Source of the DNA: Topomyia yanbarensis
Taxonomy: Eukaryota; Arthropoda; Insecta; Diptera; Culicidae
DNA length: 64,000 nt
Direction of reading: 5' to 3'
Assembly: GCF_030247195.1 (NCBI RefSeq)
Contig: NC_080672.1
Location: forward strand, 400,971,037-401,035,036
Of the stretch, positions 34,107 to 43,880 are shown in pieces; the stretch's first letter is position 1; every line of letters starts with the position of its first letter. Both the position numbers and the translations under genes were made by a program. The notes under the pieces are model-generated. The model did not search any database, was not told the origin of the DNA, and saw only the letters and a program-made list of their open reading frames with translations.

Positions 34107-35147
34107 TTAACCCTTTTATGCCCATGTTGTTTGTGGACAACAACGTTTTTAAATAGCTATAACTTTTGATTGAGGCAAGATTTGCTCACAAAAATAAGTA
34201 AGGCTAAACAACCTTACCATTGCCTTTCATTTGAGTACTAACAGACGCCATTTTTCATTATTTTCCTCTTATTTTACGAAAAACAAAATGCGGAATAAGC
34301 ACACTGAAATTGTTTTATTTTGTAGAATAGTGTTATTTTTTATGAATAGCATAAAATGTCAAAAGGTTATCTAGCAAAAACTTAAATAACTTATATCTCA
34401 GTAGCCGTAGCTATACACTTTCTTCAACAAAATTACGCCCCTTTATTTGGCTCAACTATTTGAAGTGTTCTCTATACTTTTAAAAATTTGTAGATACCCA
34501 GTTTTGAAGAAAAACTTATGAAAAACACCAAAAAATAAACTTTTTACTAAGTTTTAATGGTTCTGCCGCCCTTATACTTCAAAATTTGTACAAACTAACT
34601 AACCAAACTTCTCCATTTTGATCTCCAGAAAAATAAAAAAATGCTGAAAAAAATCTAAGACAGTTCACAAGCACTTCCACAAGTATGAATTTGAAATTTT
34701 ACCCAAAATCGGCCCATTTTTCAAAAAATCAAAATTCGCCACCACACCCTAACTAACAGTTACAAGGATCAGCTCTAGAATTGAAGTTATTGCAATTAGT
34801 CTGATTGGATTCCAATAAAGCAGTGCTGCCAGCGACAGTTTACATTGACGACGAAAAATGATTGTTTTCATATATCGTCGTTATTGTTCAATATTTTTGA
34901 AAACTGAAAAACTTATCAATTTAGAGTGCCTTTGGCTACGTTTTCCACGTAAGTGGACTATTATAAATATTCTAGGAGAATTGTATTGAGCATTGAAAGG
35001 TAAAAATAGAGCAGCTTCTAGCACTGCGAGGGAAGCATCAATCTTTATGAAGAATGGCTTTTCGTGTTTTTGACCCCACCGTTTTCAAGAAAAAATAGTT
35101 TTGAAATCCTTCGTGCACTAGAAAAAAGTTGGCCATAAAAGGGTTAA
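34107..35147. mobile_element. piggyBac-type non-autonomous element, 1.04 kb
   Basis: TTAA at 34107-34110 and 35144-35147 encloses terminal inverted repeats CCCTTTTATGCCCA and TGGCCATAAAAGGG (13 of 14 positions agree). A CCC start plus a TTAA duplication is the piggyBac signature. The interior is AT-rich and carries no transposase. The sequence is self-consistent as a long MITE. Confidence 0.8.
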
Positions 35148-35505
35148 GTTGTTTAGCGGGCCGACAAAAATATGCGCCATATAAAGTTCCAAAAGTGTCG
35201 CTATCAAAGTATTTACGATAACGAATGAAAAAGAGTTATTTTTATTTTCGTTAATATTTGGTTGTACGGTAGACTGTTCTTTCAAAAAGTGTCATATATC
35301 CAATCGAATTGACGGTAGCTTCCAATATTATCACGCAAATTGACTAATTCTTAGTTAATTTTACCATATGAGATTGAACGATGAGAACGTGACTCTTAGA
35401 AATCAATTTATATGGCGCACATTTTTACATTTAAGATATTATCTCGTCTGTTTGAAAAGTTATGAACGATATTTGTTGAAAAATATACCATTTTTAAAAA
35501 TTATT

Positions 35506-35835
35506 TGCTTTTTGCTTTTCTCAATAGAAAGGTATTGGAATTGCACAAACTTAGTCCCAAACGCTATATTATCCACACAGATGTCTAAACGATTTCGTAC
35601 GGATCCCTTATATGGTTCCGGAAATATACACTGAACCGTCCGGTCACATATGAAATTCCCATATAAGCCGGGACTCAAAATTTCTTTCAAATGGGGGGAC
35701 CCCATGAAATTTCAGAAATCGAATTCGTATTTTTGATGCCAAACATCTTTAAAATGCATGAAACGTCGAGATTTTATGTTATCTCGATTTTTTTTTAATA
35801 AAAAATCGACTTTTGGGGACTGCCGATTTCGCACC
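35506..35835 (+). repeat. Diverged fragment related to repeat R, abutting copy B
   Basis: TTTTGCTTTTCTCAATAGAAAGGTATTGGAATTGCAC resembles the start of repeat R, and ATGGTTCCGGAAATATACACTGAACCG plus AATTCCCATATAAGCCGG resemble its subunits. It is too diverged to align fully, and suggests older insertions of the same family at or beside this site. Confidence 0.5.
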
Positions 35836-38015
35836 TTTTTGCCTTTCTCATATAAAGAAAGGCTATGCAATCACTGTAAAAATCGACTTTTTAACCGAGG
35901 CCCGGAGGGCCGAGTATCATACACCATTCGATTCAGTTCGTCGAGATCGGCAAATGTCTGTGTGTGTGTATGTATGTGTGTGTATGTGTGTGTGTATGTG
36001 TGTATGTGTCATTTAAACTCACACAATTTTCTCAGAGATGGCTGAACCGATTTTCGCAAACTTAGTTTCATCTGAAAGGTATAACGCTCCCATAAGCTGC
36101 TATTGAATTTTTAGTTGATCCGACTTCCGGTTCCGGAGTTACGGGTTGAAGAGTGCGGTCACACAGCAAATTCCCATATAAACTGGTACCACCATAATGT
36201 TCAAATTATGTAAAACATATTAAAATTGATGTAACATTACTCTAGTTTGCGGGTCTGGATCACTAATGACCAATCAAAGCAGCTTTGACCACATTGGCCA
36301 CCTATGACGGTTCATGACGCCCTCGGGGAACCCGCCAAGTTCCTAAGCTAATATCACACCCATTCCACAACGAATTCTCTACCGATTTTTACGAACTTAA
36401 TTTCAAATGAAAGATACAGTAATGCCATTGACTGCTGCTGAATTTCATTCGGTTCTGACTCTTGCTTCCGGAGTTACAGGGTTGTTAGTAAGGATACACT
36501 GGAATTTCCCATATAAATCGGTACAATCGTAATACCTCAGAGGCTAAAAACTATTGAAATGGTCACCAAATTACTTCTAATCGTAGATCTAGATCACTGA
36601 TTGCCAATTAAACATTCTTTGAATATATTGTCCACTATCGACGATTCCGGAAGTCCGGAATTCCGGGCATATTCCACAAATAAAGTCACATCGGTTCATC
36701 GGTGATGACTGAACCGATTTTCTCAAACCAAGTCTCAAATGGAAGGCAAAATATGCAGTTGAGTATTGCGTAGCCGCCCCTTCCCCCCTCCCCACCTTGC
36801 CCTTACACCTCCCTCCTTCATCACTCCCCTCTTCTTGGATCACCCTCACGCCCAGATTTCCTTCATCCACCCCGTATACCGAAATAAGATGAAGGATTTC
36901 TGACGCATCCTCCACACCCACTCTACTAAACCCCCATTCCCTACACGTTCAAACGCATTCCACCAACCTTTGCAAACTCATGCTTATTAAGCTAATTAAA
37001 TATTATTCTTTTGCCTTTCTTATATAGAAAGGTTATGCAATTGCTCCAAAAACCGACTTTCTAACCGAGGCCCGGAGGGCCGGGTCTCATAACATTCGAC
37101 TCAGTTCGCCGAGATCGCAAAATATCTGTGTGTATGTATGTGTGTATGTATGTATGTGCGTATGTGTATGTGTGTATGTATGTGTGTATGTGCGGATTTG
37201 TTAACAAAATGTCCACATCGGTTACTCGGAGATGGCTGAACCGATTTTTACAAACTAAGATTCAAATGAAAGGTATAATATTCCCATAGGTTGCTATTGA
37301 ATTTCATTTTCAACCGACATCTTGTTCCGAATTACGAGTTGAAGAGTATGGTTACAAAACAAAATTTGTTGATTTTTCCAAATCGGTTTCTCGGAATTTT
37401 CTGAACCGATTTTGACAAACTTAATTTTAAATGAAAGGTCCATCAGCTGCTGTTGAATTTTGTGTGGATCCGAGTTCTGGTTCCTGAATTACAGGATGAT
37501 ACGTACGATCACGCAGCAAATCCCGATTCTAACGAATTCTGCGATGAATGTAAAAAGGTGATTTTTTTCCAAAATGTAAACACAACTGTTGAATTTGTAG
37601 ATCTAGGTCCCCAACAGTCATTCAAAGTCTCTTTGGCCACACTGGCCACCATCGACGGATCCGGAAGCATCCAAAGTCAGAATAACGGTTATATTGGTTT
37701 CTCGAAAATGGCTAGATTTGCTCAACTTAGTCTCAAATGAAAGGTGTTGCGTCCCCAGAAACTGATATTAAATTCCATCTCCATCCGACTTCCAGCACCG
37801 GAGTTACGGGTTGTGGAGGTCGATCACATAGAAAACTCCGATTCAAACCGATACCGCGATGAATGCAAAAAGGTGCTCTTATATATACTTACCAAGTGTA
37901 ATAAGAATGAAAGACATTTCCATAAAGTTATATTGTACGAACCAGCTATTAAATCATAGTTTGGAGAAATGAGAAAGGCCCAATTGCACCTCTAGGTGAA
38001 TTAAAACAGGTTTTT
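35836..38015 (+). repeat. Dispersed repeat family R, copy B (complete, 2.2 kb)
   Basis: The copy begins TTTTTGCCTTTCTCATATAA and ends GGTGAATTAAAACAGGTTTTT. It is built as a dimer: the opening motif returns at 37010 (TTTTGCCTTTCTTATATAGA), again followed by GAGGCCCGGAGGGCCGGG and a (TGTGTATG)n tract. Divergent 300-bp subunits fill each half. The ends are not terminal inverted repeats, although GCCTTTC/GAAAGGC forms a small hairpin at the left end. There is no plausible protein: the frames at 36589-36921 and 37453-37740 follow the repeat and recur in copy C. Confidence 0.9.
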
Positions 38016-38189
38016 CAGTTCAATATTACCGTGGCTGTTTTTTCTTTTACACAATTTTAGAACTCGAATAATGATTTCTTTTCTTGTATATAGTGGAAAG
38101 TTTTCGTCTTTGCGCAAAGAAAGCGCAGATTGCTATCATGCAGGTTACGCATGCAACCGCTAACAAACAATGATAACTGAATCAGAAAA

Positions 38190-38355
38190 AAAAACATCTG
38201 TGATAAATTTCCGAAAAATCTGTGAAAAATCACAATATTTCCAAAAATCTGTGAAATTTTCATCAAAATGACAAAAATCTGCCATCTGCGAAAAACAATC
38301 TGTTATCAAAAATTGTGAAAAAATCTGTGACATTACAGGAAAATCTGTGAATATG
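38190..38355. repeat. AAAATCTGTGAAA short interspersed array
   Basis: The word ATCTGTGA recurs about six times with irregular AT-rich spacers (for example 38192, 38218, 38249, 38320, 38343), the last before ATATGGCAACCATGC. It is degenerate low-order repetition with no coding potential. Confidence 0.6.
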
Positions 38356-38617
38356 GCAACCATGCTAACAAATTAGACATATCTACCTACTCATTCGCCT
38401 CAAACATTGAACCCAAGCGCACAAAGCGAAATGAGTCAACGCTGATGATGATGGGTAGAGCGAAAGAGACAACTAGTACCACGGCACTATGTTAACCGTG
38501 TTTGCAAATGGAACTCGAATGTACAAGCGATATTGTGTACGAATAATTGTTTTCGATATTGTACATAAAAGTGTGCTGGAAACGGGCACAGGACAAAAGA
38601 AAGCATAGTGTTTGAAC

Positions 38618-38765
38618 GGACAAGCTCAGTTGCGTGTTGCGCAGCACCGGGTAGCGTACCTCCACAGCCAGTATAACGGACTTCTAACTCAGCTACACTG
38701 GCTGTGAAAACACACAGCGCAGTGATCTGCTCCGCCTTCCGTTCAACAGGCAACTGAGCTTGTCC
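38618..38765. repeat. Long imperfect hairpin with nested stems
   Basis: GGACAAGCTCAGTTGC (38618-38633) is exactly inverted at 38750-38765. Inside it, CCACAGCCAGT (about 38671) is inverted against ACTGGCTGTG (about 38697). GCGCAG words and GAACGGA/CCGTTC add to the pairing. The whole 148-bp segment can fold on itself. A TGACGTCA palindrome lies about 30 bp further right. It is either a small fold-back element or a hairpin precursor. Confidence 0.55.
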
Positions 38766-38879
38766 GGCCAAATCCGTTCTTTAAATAGTCGATGATGACG
38801 TCATTCATAGAAGCGTAGCGCGATAGGTACACAAATCTGTCGTGCCGGACTTGGGAAGCGCTATCTTCTGTGTGTAAAT

Positions 38880-39825
38880 GGGCGATATTTTGACTAGGTT
38901 GTACATTATTTAAATTTTTAATGTCATGATATCAAAAATCTTTGGGTTTATCTATTGGAATCTATTCTTAGAAGTATTTCGAGGCGATATGTGCAAAAAA
39001 TTTGAAAATTTATCATGAGATGGCTGAATTATAAGCGTTTAAAATTGGACCACTTTTGGTTACATTTCATTTTTGTGGAATTTGCAAAGTGCACCTCCAT
39101 ATCGAAAACAAAGACGTAGTCCTACGTCAAAACATGGAAAAAACGATATAGAAAGAAACAAAATGGCGGCCACTTGAAAATAAAGTATTGTTTTTTCGCA
39201 TGATTTTTCCACTTTGGCCGACTGTAAAAAATCGTTAATGATATTACGATTTTGTAGGTTACAGCGTCCGAGAATGTTGTCTTCTTTTAGGCGGCAAAAC
39301 CCGAAGTTGATTGGTTCAAAAACGAGAATGCCCGCAAATTCGAAAAATGTTGTTCCAAGAAAGCCGCCATTTTTGACACTTACACTAGAAAATTTTGATT
39401 TTATAGATGAACCCTTAATAAACAGTTTGCAGAGTAGCGCACATGTCTAAGTCATTTTACTGCTTCAAAGAAAAATTATTAATCCTCAAAAAGGCAAGGG
39501 GCCTCCGGTCTATTTGCAGTTCTTTAGTTTCAATGAACTTGTAATTTGAAATACAAATGATCGGGCGTTTTCTGGCTTTTGATTTTCTCACTGCTAAAAC
39601 GACAAAAAAGATGTATTTGATTTCATTGGATCTTAGGAGCGATGGTTCTTGAAGTCACAATTTTAGCTTGCCTTTTTGAGGGTTAAACATAAGGTACTTT
39701 TTGACACAATTATATAAGAGGACCCCCTTAAGCGGATAAAAAAGAAGTCGATATTTTTTTCCCACTACACCAGACGCCTCTCTTAAAAGCATCTTGATAA
39801 GCTTTCTCCCCGCAATAAAAACATT
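38880..39825. other. Intergenic, no recognised gene
   Basis: No supported coding region; AT-rich unique-looking sequence. Confidence 0.3.
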
Positions 39826-41035
39826 TTAGTGCAGTTCACTGTAAAATGGCCCCTCCTTTCAGCGATTGAATCCTTCGATGGCTAATTTATCGTACGAGGT
39901 CACGGATCTGAATTTAAATATATAATTTGAAATGCAATGCATTTGCATTATGCGAATCATAGCTTACTTCAGAAATACATCTCAGCTTTCACGATTTTAA
40001 TATTAGTCGCCTGGATCGAGAAGACTATCACGGAGGAGTCCATTTGGGGATGAAAAAGTTTTATTCTTTTAATCACCTCATTTCGACACCAGGCATTGAA
40101 GTTATCGCTTGCCAAACTAGAATTAAAGGCAAAAACTTTTGCATTGCTTCCACCTATATTCCCCCTAGAGCCTCAGTTGGCCACTGACGGCCTTACAATA
40201 TTTTGGAACTCCTTCCTGCACCGAGACTAGTTTTTGAGAATTTTTACTACCATGGTACGATATGGGGTTGTCTTCATGACTATAATCGATCTGCCTCAGT
40301 TCACGAGAATTGTGACAAGTTCAATAAGACATTTTTAAACACTAGTAAAATAACATGGATTTCAGCTCTCCCAGCGCACCCTAGTGCTTATCCCTCTGCC
40401 AGATATCGATGCGGTTAGATTGAATGCGGAAGGTTATCTGTGGTCCCCACGGTAGCAACCATCTGCCAATCGCAATTACAATTGCTAATGGTTAAGGGGC
40501 ACCGAATACAAACAATATTTCGTATGATCTCTGGAGAATTTACGGGTTCGCGATATTCAACAGAAGCGAGTCCATACAAGAACTTCGTCTGAAGGAAGAG
40601 TACGGATTTTTAGCTAGCTTGTTTCTCAAGGTTAGGACAAGCGCGTACCAGACGCGAACTCCCGCGAACAACGGTCTTCCAGCTCATGGTGGGACAAACA
40701 GTGCTCAAACGTATACACGGAGAAGGACTCTGCATATAAAGTATTCTTGAAGGTTGGACTGCATGACAATTTCAGAAGGACGCAATGTTAGAGAAGACAA
40801 TGAAGATCTGGATGAAAGCCAGAAAACGTGGTTATTGGCGCCAGTTCGTTGGTGAGCTATTGAGTGAAACAGTGATGAGCAATCTTTGATGTATTATAAT
40901 GCGTATGCGAAACCGGAACAGTACTAAAGAAAGAGACTGTGATATTCAAACAAGTGAAAGTCATCGTGGACACTGTCAAACTAACGAAAACGTGACTTAT
41001 CAAATAAACGAACTAAATAAAAAATCAAGACAGCA
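39826..41035 (+). pseudogene. Old I-clade retrotransposon relic (ORF1 end, endonuclease, deleted RT, 3' tail)
   Basis: It aligns by eye with the complete I element. CTAAATGGCCCCTCCT-like DNA and ATCCTTCGATGGCTAA at 39840-39890 match the ORF1/ORF2 junction, and GCCTGGATCGAGA and ACTATCACGGAGGAGT match the endonuclease. TCATGGTGGGACAAACAGTG and GAAACCGGAACAGTACTAA match the linker. The copy then jumps straight to the 3' end (GACTTATCAAATAAACGAAC...AATAAAAAAT). Numerous stops and indels break every frame. Most of RT and all of RNase H are missing. It is markedly older than the other two I copies. Confidence 0.85.
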
Positions 41036-41517
41036 GATATTCCAAATTGTATATTTTGTGTATAACTGTAACCAACCCAAAAATCATGAATCATCAAAAA
41101 ATTAAATAACGCTTTGGTTTTGAAATGTAAGCCTTGTTCGCGACAAAATCTGGACACCTAAAAACACACAGATCTCTTGAAAAATTGAACCAAAACATGA
41201 AATATTGCTCACAGATATTGGCCACTAGGAGTTTGCTCAGGAACACAAATTGTGTCTCCGTTTTCTAGAGCTAGCGTCAATCCGGTGCTAGCTTAGTTCT
41301 GTCACAAAGTTGGTATCGAATTCTGGTGAGACGAAGTCGAAAATCAATTTCTATAGTAAATTAACAGATACTGATTATGCCTGTTCTTTCTAGAAATTCA
41401 TAATTTGTTAATACTTTAAAAGTACTTTTAAAGATAGCGTCGGAAAAAGTGCATGTAGGAGGAGTTATTTTGTATAGTCCAAACGAAAATTAGGTATATC
41501 GAATTGGAATTCTTCCA

Positions 41518-42254
41518 AAATGTCTTGGTTAATCTGCAAGCTCTATTTACAGTGTTTCAAAATCGTCTAATATTCGATTGTCAATAGCTAGAAATAATGG
41601 AAATGCAAAAAAAACCGTAAGAAACGACCAAATGGATTCGATAGTGAGACAAACATTTAGAAGAAGTCCAGACCTTTCTGTTCGCACTGTCAACAGTGTT
41701 TGTGCATTATTCGAAGCATTGTTAAGGAATGATGTCATGCAAGGTAATTACGGTTCAGTATCATTGCGATAGACAGATTGTGACTGGTTCAAGCAAATTT
41801 CCCTGGATATATGACCAAATTTTCTTGCGTGATGATGGATGACAAAATTTAGTGCATAGAAGACTTCAACCGGTCTCATGGTACGTTTTTCGATACTGAT
41901 GTGCAACGAAATGAGGTAATAAATTAACTCTGAACGATAAAGAAGTTTTCCAAAAATATGTAGTTTGGCAGGTTATCTGCAACGTTGGATAAACCAGTAA
42001 AAATGTCGTACCAACAGGAAGGTACCCCAGAATATCTACCAAAAAGACTACTCACAGAAACGATTTAAGTACAGTCGTAATGTGTTCTTTCTGTGCTGGT
42101 CATATTTGGTATTTTCTCACTACGTTAGTCGTGTTTGTTTAGAAGATAATGCACCGAAAGAGCTAAATTCACCGAACGGTTTGAAGCTATGTCATATCAT
42201 GTGAAATCGGGCTCTCGTAATGAGAGAGCAGTTTAAATGGCAACCGTAGGTATC
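41518..42254 (+). pseudogene. Tc1/mariner transposase remnant, N-terminal and catalytic parts
   Basis: The first part reads SIARNNGNAKKTVRNDQMDS and RQTFRRSPDLSVRTV, which resembles the helix-turn-helix region of mosquito mariner-type transposases. About 80 bp later VMMDDK and EDFNRSHGTFF match the first catalytic Asp block. Further on, a NIYQK-like block and LCWSYLVFSHY occupy the place of 'WPDLASCHY', with the second catalytic Asp lost. Several stops and small indels separate these blocks. The frame at the right edge (KWQP-stop-VSTNE) continues without shift at 50573, on the other side of the nested insertion. The 5' boundary is approximate and no terminal repeats were identified. Confidence 0.6.
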
Positions 42255-42265
42255 AACCAATGAAA
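42255..42265 (+). repeat. Left target-site duplication of the full-length I element
   Basis: AACCAATGAAA at 42255-42265 recurs at 50562-50572, on the far side of repeat copy C. The pair brackets I element plus copy C as one 8.3-kb insertion in the mariner remnant. Confidence 0.65.
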
Positions 42266-42554
42266 ACTCATTCGTTTTCGAGCTCTCCATCGAGACAGAG
42301 GTTTTTTTTCTAGTCCGTAGTGCTGTGTGAGGCGATAAAGAATAGTGTTAATCCGCATTCAAGGTTATTTTGCCAGTTCGGTTCGGTTCTCAGCCTTTTG
42401 TTCGCGTGTGAGGATTAAACAATAGCCAGCTGTATAAGCTGGATCGGTTCGTCGTTGGACACCAGTTTAAAGCTAAGTGGTTTTTGTCATTTGTAACACA
42501 TTTATTGCTTTCTTCCGTCTGCGCGGGCGCTGACCCCGTGCGTTGACGTTTTCT

Positions 42555-43880
42555 ATGGTTCCCTCTCCGGATGGTCAAATGGAAGTTGAATCGGGTTCAA
42601 CTTCTAAGGCTCCCCTGCTATCCCGGCCCAAATGCTATCCAGAACTCTCAACTGGTCCATTTGTGGTCTTCTTTCGGCCCAAGACTAAATCACTGAATCT
42701 TCTTCAGATTTCTAGAGACCTGACGGAACGGTTCTCGGCTGTGACCGAAATTTCAAAGGTCCGCTCGGACAAGATAAGGGTGTTGCTAGCCAACTCAAAG
42801 CAGGCAAACGATATTGCTTGCTGTGAGCACTTTACGCGGGATTATAACGTGTATATTCCAGCTGTAAAAGTACAATCCGAAGGCGTCGTAACCGATGAGA
42901 GTTTGACGTGCGAGAATCTGCTGAAGTACGGGGTTGGCCGTTTCAGAGACCGCTTACTTCAGCCAGTGAAAATACTTGAGTGCAAACGTTTGCAGTCAGT
43001 AGTAATTGCGGGGGATGGTTCAAAAACGTACCCCCAATCAAACTCTTATCGGGTGACCTTCGCTGGTACCGCTTTGCCAAATTTCGTCCTCTTGCACAAG
43101 GTTCGTCTGCCTGTGCGTCTGTTTGTGCCGCGGGTCATGAATTGCACAAAGTGTAAACAACTGGGTCACACAGCCACCCATTGTAGCAATAAGGCCCGCT
43201 GTGGAAAATGCGGGGAGAATCATCTAGATGATTCGTGCAGTAAGCAAGCCGAAAAGTGTCCTTACTGTGCGGAAAGTCTGCATGATATCTCGGCATGTCC
43301 CGCGTACAAACTACGCGGGGATAAACTGAAACGTTCCCTTGCGGGACGATCCAAACATTCTTTCGCAGAAATGTTAAAGAATGCTACGCCACCATCCTCA
43401 GCAAACATCTATACTCACTTGCCTCCTGACGAGGGCGAGGCTGGTAACCCACAAGAGGGGACATCTACTAGGGTGCCTAGAATTTATAGGAAGAGGAGGA
43501 ACATTTCCTCTCGTAAAGTTCCTTGTAAAGGCCAGAAGGTGTCCCTTGACGGGGCTCCGAAAATGACATCTATTGGAAGTGTTGCAACCAAACCGAAGCA
43601 ATTAGCTCATGGTCTCGGAGGATTAAGCTCAGAGAAGGAGTTTCCAGCACTTCCAGGAACATCAAAAATCCCAAGTGTTCCTTTGTTTCAGTTCGAGAGT
43701 AATCACAGCACTGGAATTATAAAACTCTCGGACATAGTGGACTGGATAATAAAAACTTTCAATATTAGTGATCCTATTAAAAGTCTTATGTTAGCTTTTC
43801 TCCCTACAGTGAGAACATTTTTGAAGCAGTTGACTGCTAAATGGCCCCTCCTCTCAGCGATTGTATCCTTCGATGGCTAA
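42555..43880 (+). CDS. I-element ORF1 (gag-like nucleic-acid-binding protein, 441 aa)
   Basis: I chose ATG 42555 rather than the in-frame TTG 12 bases upstream. Such proteins bind the element RNA and act in the ribonucleoprotein that carries out target-primed reverse transcription. Three zinc knuckles are visible: CTKCKQLGHTATHC at about residues 197-210, CGKCGENHLDDSC at 216-228 and CPYCAESLHDISAC at 235-248. The N-terminal 170 residues resemble the RRM-like part of I/Jockey ORF1 proteins (GPFVVFFRPKTKSLNLLQIS near residue 35). The C-terminal third is basic and Ser/Pro-rich (IYRKRRNISSRK). No internal stop is seen. It overlaps ORF2 by eight bases (ATGGCTAA), which suggests coupled re-initiation. 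Confidence 0.9.
   Translation: MVPSPDGQMEVESGSTSKAPLLSRPKCYPELSTGPFVVFFRPKTKSLNLLQISRDLTERFSAVTEISKVRSDKIRVLLANSKQANDIACCEHFTRDYNVYIPAVKVQSEGVVTDESLTCENLLKYGVGRFRDRLLQPVKILECKRLQSVVIAGDGSKTYPQSNSYRVTFAGTALPNFVLLHKVRLPVRLFVPRVMNCTKCKQLGHTATHCSNKARCGKCGENHLDDSCSKQAEKCPYCAESLHDISACPAYKLRGDKLKRSLAGRSKHSFAEMLKNATPPSSANIYTHLPPDEGEAGNPQEGTSTRVPRIYRKRRNISSRKVPCKGQKVSLDGAPKMTSIGSVATKPKQLAHGLGGLSSEKEFPALPGTSKIPSVPLFQFESNHSTGIIKLSDIVDWIIKTFNISDPIKSLMLAFLPTVRTFLKQLTAKWPLLSAIVSFDG

Noticed and set aside
36589..36921. 110-codon frame, identical to one at 49478-49810 and nearly so at 23255-23587
   Set aside because: The three frames are positional equivalents in copies B, C and A of repeat R. Identity reflects recent duplication, and no domain or start signal is evident.
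42390..42578. Minus-strand frames across the I-element 5' UTR and ORF1
   Set aside because: Shadows of the real plus-strand ORF1 and ORF2.
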